A DNA stretch of 64,000 nucleotides from CAZBEL01 sp964628055 (GTDB taxonomy: Bacteria > Fidelibacterota > Marinisomatia > Marinisomatales > TCS56). How positions within the stretch are numbered: position 1 is the first letter of the stretch; each line of letters starts with the position of its first letter. The position numbers and the translations under genes are program-made. The notes under the pieces were generated by a model. That model was not told the origin of the DNA, did not search any database, and saw only the letters and a list, made by a program, of their open reading frames with translations. Below are positions 58,549 through 64,000 of this stretch, one piece after another. Location of the stretch: positions 1-64,000 of the forward strand of contig CAZVNL010000002.1 in assembly GCA_964628055.1 (NCBI GenBank), read 5' to 3'.

Positions 58549-59505
58549 TTACGGGTTCTTACTCAGCATTTGTTGATTGGCTTTGATGTTGCGCTTTAGT
58601 CCAGCGAACTTTACCCGTTTCAGTGCCGAACGACACGTTAATTTACGAAATTCCCCTTCATTTAGATTATCCCAATTTTGTTGATCCCAGCTTAAGATTT
58701 CCTCCCGGGGTTGAAAAGCCTGCTCCGACGAAATCTGCTGGAATTTCTGGTTCCAGGGACAGACTTCCTGACAGAGATCGCAGCCGTAGATCCAGCCGTA
58801 GAGTTGCCCTGGCTCCCCTCGTATGAAAGGTCCCCGATACTCAATGGTCAGGTACGCGATGCACTTACGGGCGTCGATCCGGTATGGGCTAAGGGCCCCC
58901 GTGGGGCAAACGTCCAGACAGGCAGTGCAGGTGCCACATAGATCGTGTTCGAAAGGGGCATCGCTTTCTAATTCAATATCTAACAGTAATTCCCCTAAAA
59001 AGAGCCAGCTACCGTATTCCCGGGTGATGAGATTGGTGTGTTTCCCCTGCCAGCCCAAGCCGGCCTTTTGAGCCCACCCTTTTTCCATAACCGGGGAAGT
59101 GTCTACACATACAATTCCCTGGACACCTGGTACCTGAGACTGAATCCACTGGAAAAGTTCCTTCAGCCTGTTTTTCAATATTAAATGGTAGTCCTCACCC
59201 CAGGCGTAATTGCTGAACTTATAGGGTCCTGGTAGTTTTTCCTGCCCACCCGTAAAGTAATTCATTCCTACGGAGATGATGGTCTTAACTCCTGGAAAGT
59301 AAGTGTGGAGGGCTCCCCGTTCCCGTTGTCTGGTTGCCATCCAGGCCATGGTTCCGTGATAGCCGCGTGATAGCCACGCCGTCAAATCCTTTTGGGCCTC
59401 TGGTGTTTTTTCGGCTTTCGCTACGCCAACGACCTGGAAACCAAGGGAACGAGCTTGGGCTTTAATCTTTTTTACAAAAGGACTGTTCATTGCAGAGAAG
59501 ATCAT
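58549..59505 (-). CDS. queG: Epoxyqueuosine reductase QueG
   Basis: The product is 318 aa; a start five codons downstream (59490) is also possible. The C-terminal half has two [4Fe-4S] sites: CGTCTACLDVCPTGAL and CDLCQEVCPWN. AWGEDYHLILKNRLKEL, VCVDTSPVMEKGWAQKAGLG and WFGKHTNLI-like GWQGKHTNLI are the queG family signature. It reduces epoxyqueuosine to queuosine in tRNA, using B12. This fits a cobalamin-using organism, as do metH and the mutase. Other queuosine genes are not in this window. Confidence 0.95.
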   Translation of the reverse strand: MIFSAMNSPFVKKIKAQARSLGFQVVGVAKAEKTPEAQKDLTAWLSRGYHGTMAWMATRQRERGALHTYFPGVKTIISVGMNYFTGGQEKLPGPYKFSNYAWGEDYHLILKNRLKELFQWIQSQVPGVQGIVCVDTSPVMEKGWAQKAGLGWQGKHTNLITREYGSWLFLGELLLDIELESDAPFEHDLCGTCTACLDVCPTGALSPYRIDARKCIAYLTIEYRGPFIRGEPGQLYGWIYGCDLCQEVCPWNQKFQQISSEQAFQPREEILSWDQQNWDNLNEGEFRKLTCRSALKRVKFAGLKRNIKANQQMLSKNP

Positions 59506-59558
59506 GTGTTACGCCAAACCCTCGTCTGGATAAGGGAGAATTAACTCGGAGGGGCAAC

Positions 59559-60122
59559 CTACTTCTTAAGGTTCGGTTGATCATTTTGGTTTGGCAACAC
59601 TCTTTCGGCCCACAGGAGGCCGATGATTGTTTTTACATCGGTAATCTCTCCTGACCAGACCAATTCCAGGGCCCTGGAGAGAAAAAGGGGGAAGAATTCG
59701 ATGAACTCGTCGTGGTCGGAGTTGGCTTTTGTGCGGTGGAGTTCTTCTGCCAGGTAAAGCCACATACGTTCGTCACTATAACCGATACAGGGATGAATCT
59801 CGGTTAATTCAGTGAGTTTTCCGGTCTGGTAGCCAATCTCCTCTTCTAATTCTCGGAGGGCCGTTTCCTCGTGGGTTTCGCCGGGATCGATTTTCCCGGC
59901 GGGGAGTTCGATCTCCACCTGGCCGATGGGATAACGGTACTGGCGAATGAGTCCAATACGACCATCAGGGAGCACAGGGATCATGACCACCGCTCCCGGG
60001 TGTTTCGTGTACTCCCGTATGGAATGGCTACCGTCAGGGAGTTCCACTTCATCCCGCCAAATATCAAGGAGTTTGCCCTGGTAAATTGGTTGGGTACTGA
60101 TCCGGCGTTCCATTAGCTTCAT
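59559..60122 (-). CDS. ADP-ribose pyrophosphatase-type NUDIX hydrolase
   Basis: The product is 187 aa. The NUDIX box GKIDPGETHEETALRELEEE then IGY (about 75-97) is complete (GX5EX7REUXEEXGU). IRQYRYPIGQVEIELPAG and the following FFPLFLSRALELVWSGEI match ADP-ribose or sugar-nucleotide pyrophosphatases of the NudF group. It would hydrolyse ADP-ribose to AMP and ribose 5-phosphate, though substrate is not proven. It reads on the minus strand, in line with queG. Confidence 0.9.
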   Translation of the reverse strand: MKLMERRISTQPIYQGKLLDIWRDEVELPDGSHSIREYTKHPGAVVMIPVLPDGRIGLIRQYRYPIGQVEIELPAGKIDPGETHEETALRELEEEIGYQTGKLTELTEIHPCIGYSDERMWLYLAEELHRTKANSDHDEFIEFFPLFLSRALELVWSGEITDVKTIIGLLWAERVLPNQNDQPNLKK

Positions 60123-60188
60123 GTTACGCTTCCTTAAAATATAGGGTCTGGAATAGAAAGGTAATGTAAGAGGTGGTACCGAAGGGTC

Positions 60189-60956
60189 TTATCGGTATTT
60201 TTCTAAAAGGTGTTCTGCTTCCTTGATCTCGTAAAGGTCTTCAACGGTCTCATCTACTGATGGAGGTGTGTTGCGGACCTCTTCCAGCAAGCGGAGGGCT
60301 TCGTTTTTTTGGCCTTCCTTGTAGAGGGCGTTGGCCAAGTATATTTTTTGGGTCAGAGCTGCTTTTCCGGTACTTATGGCCTTACGCAGCCAGATGACGG
60401 CTTCCTCGTTATCCGGCCAGGAGAGGAAAAAAGGGATGTAGGGTGACTTGTAGTGTACGGCCCCCAACATGAAGTAACCCCCGCCGTCTTTATAACGGGG
60501 ATCCAGGGCGATAATCTTTTCGGCCTGTTCCTTCATGATGTCCGCTACCCCCTCTTTCGCCGCGGCGAAAATACCGTAAACTTCCGCCCAGCTTCCCAGG
60601 TTGGCCAGGTACCAGTAACGGTAGCTGGCGGAGTCGGGATATTGCTCCATGAGTCGTTCTCCTAACTCTTTCCCCTTATTGAAATCGGCCTTTTTCAAGT
60701 CCTCGTCATCGTAGACGTATTTACCCCGGAAATAGTAGGCCCGCAATAAGTACAAACCCGCCACCGGCTCCGCCTGGGGATTGGTCACTGCGTCCTTAAA
60801 AAAGGTGATGGCTTGGCTGATGGGTTCCCCGGCTGCCTGGGCGCCCACGTGTCCTTCGGCGCGTCGGTTGTACCAGGCAATGCCCTGTTCCAAGGGTGTT
60901 TGCGCCGCAATAAAACTTATTAGAACAAAATTAAAGAGTGAGAAACGCCGTCCCAT
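60189..60956 (-). CDS. Exported TPR-repeat protein
   Basis: The product is 255 aa with a signal peptide (FSLFNFVLISFIAA, cleaved near QTPLEQG). Helical repeats with TPR character follow (PISQAITFFKDAVTN, PVAGLYLLRAYYFRG, AAKEGVADIMKEQAEKI, AVIWLRKAISTGKAAL, KIYLANALYKEGQKNEALRL). It resembles TRAP-transporter-associated T-components or general exported TPR proteins. It follows, on the same strand, the barrel protein gene 15 bases upstream, so they are likely a pair. Confidence 0.75.
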   Translation of the reverse strand: MGRRFSLFNFVLISFIAAQTPLEQGIAWYNRRAEGHVGAQAAGEPISQAITFFKDAVTNPQAEPVAGLYLLRAYYFRGKYVYDDEDLKKADFNKGKELGERLMEQYPDSASYRYWYLANLGSWAEVYGIFAAAKEGVADIMKEQAEKIIALDPRYKDGGGYFMLGAVHYKSPYIPFFLSWPDNEEAVIWLRKAISTGKAALTQKIYLANALYKEGQKNEALRLLEEVRNTPPSVDETVEDLYEIKEAEHLLEKYR

Positions 60957-60971
60957 GATAGGTTTAACCTG

Positions 60972-61748
60972 TTAAAAGTATTCGATGTAGGTGATCTTTA
61001 ATTCGCGTGTGAAGGACTCCACCTGTTCGTTATCAAACAACAAGTTGTTGAAGTCTATCTCGATATGCAAGTGTTCCACGAAGGTCCAGCGGATGGCGGC
61101 GTTCAAGTAACCTCCGCTATTGATGGACATGGTCTTAGCGTTAAGGTCGTTTTCGTTAAAGGCAGCATTGTATTCGATTAACAGGGAAAGCTCGGGGTTG
61201 AATTCCATGTCCAGACCGAAGAAGAGGTTGGGGTCTTTGTCCCCATCGTTGGTTTCGGTGAAATTGTAATTCATTCCCCCGTGGAGGCCCAGATTGCCTA
61301 AAAAGGTCTTCCAGTTCTTGCTGGCGGCAGCATAAGCGCCGAAGGCCTTGGTACCATATCGTTTTAGACTATCTTCGGCGTAATAGGGGCCAAATCCCTG
61401 GGTATTGATGCCCAAGGCAATGCCGGGTATGGAGTTGGTTTCGTCGATTAATCGGTATTTTACGTTGGCCTCTGGTCGGGGGTACCATTGGAGGGTATCG
61501 TTCCCAATGAGGTTACTGGCGCCGAATGAAAGACCGAACTGGAAGCGATCGGTGATGCCGGCTGCCAGGGTACTCGTTAAACCGCCATCGCGTTGGATAC
61601 GCAATTCCATGAGGTAACTTCCCCGGGTCAACGTACCGGCAGTGGGAATGGTCACTAAGTCAGTGGGTGGAGGATACCCCTCAGGCTGAGCTTGAAGAGT
61701 CGCTACGACCAAAACCAATACTGAAAAATAGAATGGTGTTTTACGCAT
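60972..61748 (-). CDS. Outer-membrane barrel protein, YjbH-like
   Basis: The product is 258 aa. A signal peptide (FYFSVLVLVVATLQA) precedes a short linker, then strand-rich sequence. VTIPTAGTLTRGSYLMELRI, DRFQFGLSFGASNLIG, WYPRPEANVKYRLIDE, GIALGINTQGFGPYY, LGNLGLHGGMNYNF and KDPNLFFGLDMEF resemble the YjbH-like barrel repeats common in FCB and related phyla. The C-terminus is less typical (ITYIEYF). It heads a two-gene unit with the TPR protein. The role is unknown. Confidence 0.75.
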   Translation of the reverse strand: MRKTPFYFSVLVLVVATLQAQPEGYPPPTDLVTIPTAGTLTRGSYLMELRIQRDGGLTSTLAAGITDRFQFGLSFGASNLIGNDTLQWYPRPEANVKYRLIDETNSIPGIALGINTQGFGPYYAEDSLKRYGTKAFGAYAAASKNWKTFLGNLGLHGGMNYNFTETNDGDKDPNLFFGLDMEFNPELSLLIEYNAAFNENDLNAKTMSINSGGYLNAAIRWTFVEHLHIEIDFNNLLFDNEQVESFTRELKITYIEYF

Positions 61749-62065
61749 AGTGTTTTACCTGTTTATTGAAAAAGATAGTCTGCAATTCCTCTTTGACTCG
61801 GGGCAATTTACTTCCCGCACTCGGGGAGATGCAAGGAACGGAAAAGGAAGAGTAGCTATTAAATTAAGATAGGTATTGTCATAATGATTACTGCTTAACG
61901 GTCTATCACTACCCATTTCAATTTGCATCTAAATAAGCAACTCATTGATATACTCACACTTACAGTGTTGCACTTACTACTTGAATCCAGCACTGATAAT
62001 ATATTAGCTAAGATTTAAATGACCTTTGCGAGCACTACTCAGATTGGCTGAAGCTTGTTGTTAAT
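61749..62065. other. Non-coding region between envelope protein genes
   Basis: This 317-base, AT-rich stretch lies between two minus-strand genes. I see no convincing ORF, RNA gene or clear terminator. It probably carries the promoter for the barrel/TPR pair, but no strong -10/-35 pair stands out. Confidence 0.5.
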
Positions 62066-63016
62066 TCAAGGGTACACAACCTGCCCAAATCTAGTTGTCA
62101 CGGAAGCCACCCTATCAAGGGGTATACGTAAAACAGCCGGATCCTTATTCAGGCGAAAGCGAACCTCTTCTTCGTCAATACCAAGGAGTTCCACCATTAG
62201 GACGTCGCCATTTATTAGAATCAGGCGGTCTTGTTCCATCTGAGGGATTAGCGTTGGTAAGGGAGTAAGAATCCGCTGGGTACGGAGCTCCTCCAGGATG
62301 ATACCCACCTCATCTAAAATATTGCCTGTCCGGGGAGGTGGTTCCTTATACAACGCCTCCGCTGGCGCCTGCGTTAGGGCCACGTGACTCACCAATTGAT
62401 TTCCTCTTCCGTATTCCCATATCTGTTGGATCTTAGTCATGATATCGTATGCGTATTTAAAGATTCGTACCACCGCTCCCTGGGGCAACTGAACCCACCG
62501 TTCTTCAGATAGGTAACCCAGGCGATCGTAGGCCAGGTAAATTTCACCGTAGGGAACCCTGTCGATGGTTAGGAATTGAATGCGGTTGATTCGTCCATCA
62601 GGGGACAAAAAGAAAAGGGATTGCTGATCGGTGAAGGTGAGTTTCGTAGGAGGTGGATAAAGATACTCTCGAAAGACAACACTCCACGGTTCCTGTTCCC
62701 CGTAATAAATTAACTGAACGGGTTGTTGGTCGGCATTCAGGGTGACGCGCTTGACCAACTTGCGGTCGTTGTCGTAGCCAAACATTTCCTGGCGGGTGAT
62801 TTCACCCTGGCTATTGACCCAGCTTTTCAAAATGGGTTGTTGGGTTTCGTTGAAAGAAACCTGTAGGTAGGGGTTCTTGTCCCGTGCAGTAGCTAAGAGG
62901 GGATTATTGGCAAGGAAGTCACGTTCGTTGGCGTAATACTTAATGAACGCCACCTCATCCTGGGCTGGGAGTCCGCATAGCAAAAGTCCCAGCAGGAGCG
63001 TTACCGAAGGGCGCAT
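62066..63016 (-). CDS. Exported protein with C-terminal LSm-like domain
   Basis: The product is 316 aa from the ATG at 63016, which lies one base after the stop of the NHL gene (63018). The longer frame to 63094 overlaps it and lacks support. A signal peptide (VTLLLGLLLCGLPA) is followed by beta-rich sequence. The C-terminal ~45 residues, DRLILINGDVLMVELLGIDE and VLRIPLDRVASVTT, resemble the LSm-like 'DG-x-V-x-G-x-L / I-P-x-x-x-I' modules found in exported proteins. No enzyme motif is seen. It is translationally tied to the NHL protein. Confidence 0.65.
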   Translation of the reverse strand: MRPSVTLLLGLLLCGLPAQDEVAFIKYYANERDFLANNPLLATARDKNPYLQVSFNETQQPILKSWVNSQGEITRQEMFGYDNDRKLVKRVTLNADQQPVQLIYYGEQEPWSVVFREYLYPPPTKLTFTDQQSLFFLSPDGRINRIQFLTIDRVPYGEIYLAYDRLGYLSEERWVQLPQGAVVRIFKYAYDIMTKIQQIWEYGRGNQLVSHVALTQAPAEALYKEPPPRTGNILDEVGIILEELRTQRILTPLPTLIPQMEQDRLILINGDVLMVELLGIDEEEVRFRLNKDPAVLRIPLDRVASVTTRFGQVVYP

Positions 63017-63017
63017 G

Positions 63018-64000
63018 TCAGGGGAGCGGCTGTAGGTTCTCGTCCAACTTGTTCGACAATTGAAAACGAATAATACTCCCTGCCGCCGGGTCACAAATGT
63101 AGATCACGCCCCGGTCGTCCACGGTCACTGCCGCCGGCGTGGTGAGCATACCCTTCATTTCAACGGTTAAGAAAGTATCCACTAAAACACTGTCGGTACC
63201 GTTGAACGTCCATAAGGTGGTGTCTACGGTTATCTCTTCCACCCCGGCTTTCTTGAAGAAATTTCCGTCGGTGTCAAAGACCTGAATTTCTTGCGCCCCG
63301 GTGTTGGCCACGTAGATATACTGGTTCAGGTCTACCGCTACATCCTGGGGGTTTTGAAAGCGTGAGAGATCCATGATGTCATTTACCTGAGGTTGGAATA
63401 CGGAAGGGTAAATGATGTAGGCCCCGGTGGTGAGGGGCTGGATTTTATGGACGGCGAAGAATTGACCTTCTTGCGTGTAATAGATGTTTCCGTCGCCGTC
63501 CACGTCGATGCTTACGGGATGGTTGGCCTTCCCAGCACCCGTGCCGAAACCCACCACCGTTTGGCCGAAAACACCTCTGAAAGCCCACACCTCCACGCCG
63601 GTTGCCAGACGAATTAGGCCCGCCGGTTCGAATAGAATCTTTACCAGACGGTTGTTCAGAGAATCAGGCACATTATCCGTGACATAGAGATAGTTGTCCA
63701 CGTCCTTGGTAGTTGAAAGAGCCGAAAAACGTGATTCTGCACTGGCGTAATGAATATCTTTGTAGACGTTTCTAAGCCAGGCGCCATTGTAGAAGACGTG
63801 GGGTTGTAACAAGGAATCGATGAGCTCTTGATCGTTAGACCATTGAACCTGGTCCAGAGACCATTCCGGGTCGGAGATTAAGTCCATCCAGGCATCACTT
63901 CCGGTTGGAATCGTCGAGTCTCCATAGCTGGGATGGAAAAAAGTACCAGCGACCGCCACGGAATCGATCCCCACATCGTTCCAATACTGGTTCCAACAGT
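63018..64000 (-). CDS. NHL-repeat protein, C-terminal part (cut by right edge)
   Basis: The frame is open to the window edge (codons begin CWNQYWNDV). A GTG at 63974 could be a start, but the open frame upstream makes it more likely that the real start is outside the window. Repeats of NHL propeller type are visible: HPVSIDVDGDGNIYYTQ, NPQDVAVDLNQYIYVANTG, TPAAVTVDDRGVIYICDPA. At least three blades lie in this part. NHL propellers bind ligands or sugars on the cell surface. No signal or anchor is visible because the start is missing. Confidence 0.8.
   Translation of the reverse strand, partial: CWNQYWNDVGIDSVAVAGTFFHPSYGDSTIPTGSDAWMDLISDPEWSLDQVQWSNDQELIDSLLQPHVFYNGAWLRNVYKDIHYASAESRFSALSTTKDVDNYLYVTDNVPDSLNNRLVKILFEPAGLIRLATGVEVWAFRGVFGQTVVGFGTGAGKANHPVSIDVDGDGNIYYTQEGQFFAVHKIQPLTTGAYIIYPSVFQPQVNDIMDLSRFQNPQDVAVDLNQYIYVANTGAQEIQVFDTDGNFFKKAGVEEITVDTTLWTFNGTDSVLVDTFLTVEMKGMLTTPAAVTVDDRGVIYICDPAAGSIIRFQLSNKLDENLQPLP

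Overview
The window looks like bacterial chromosome from a Gram-negative member of the FCB superphylum. Candidatus Neomarinimicrobiota (Marinimicrobia/SAR406) or a close relative such as Calditrichota is the best guess. This rests on a secreted protein with an NPFNPST-type C-terminal sorting domain, a CarboxypepD-like plug TonB receptor carrying Asp-rich calcium-type repeats, several signal-peptide beta-barrel proteins, and a complete Suf system. The lineage is inferred, since no rRNA or tRNA gene is visible. Genes are tightly packed, often with ATGA or TGATG overlaps, and several have good Shine-Dalgarno sequences. A 100-N scaffold gap lies inside sufS.

Layout, left to right. (1) 1-0.8 kb: the N-terminal part of an SNF2-type helicase running off the left edge. 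(2) 0.84-8.5 kb: an Fe-S assembly operon (IscR-like regulator, MIP18-domain protein, SufB, SufC, SufD, SufU, SufT, SufS), then a small unknown protein and a dCMP deaminase-type enzyme. An IscR-type operator overlaps the promoter. (3) 8.5-14.2 kb, minus strand: etfB, etfA, a membrane ETF:quinone oxidoreductase-like FeS protein, and an unusual fused AccA-AccD carboxyltransferase. (4) 14.4-20.3 kb: a small membrane ORF, a secreted protein with a sorting domain, and a large TonB-dependent receptor. (5) 20.4-27.7 kb: mixed housekeeping genes (Trm112-like, two PAP2-type membrane proteins, DUF3467, TerB-DnaJ protein, methylmalonyl-CoA mutase large subunit, biotin ligase, CDF metal exporter).

(6) 27.8-38.0 kb, minus strand, is the most striking region. 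One apparent operon encodes a CitD-CitE fusion, CitF, a degenerate HD-domain protein, a protein resembling fungal-type homoaconitase along its whole length, a Tat-signal glycosylasparaginase-family hydrolase, an isocitrate/homoisocitrate dehydrogenase-family enzyme, an MmgE/PrpD dehydratase and a glutaryl-CoA dehydrogenase-like protein. Together these could link homocitrate, homoaconitate, homoisocitrate, 2-oxoadipate and glutaryl-CoA, with a citrate-lyase-type complex in place of homocitrate synthase. I did not recognise this as a described pathway.

(7) 38.1-45.7 kb: radC, thyX, a cysQ-like phosphatase, a three-gene exported-protein operon with a FecR domain, and a TPMT-family methyltransferase. 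(8) 45.8-49.6 kb: full-length metH, preceded by a SAM-II riboswitch. Its expression platform appears to be a terminator with a 7-bp antiterminator drawn from the aptamer itself. (9) 49.9-52.2 kb: rng, rplU, rpmA. (10) 52.4-57.8 kb: an ECF sigma factor, a HEAT-repeat anti-sigma-like protein and three exported beta-rich envelope proteins. (11) 57.8-64 kb: elbB, queG, a NUDIX ADP-ribose pyrophosphatase, TPR and barrel proteins, and an NHL-repeat protein cut by the right edge.

All identifications come from reading translated sequence and remembered family motifs. No database search was possible.
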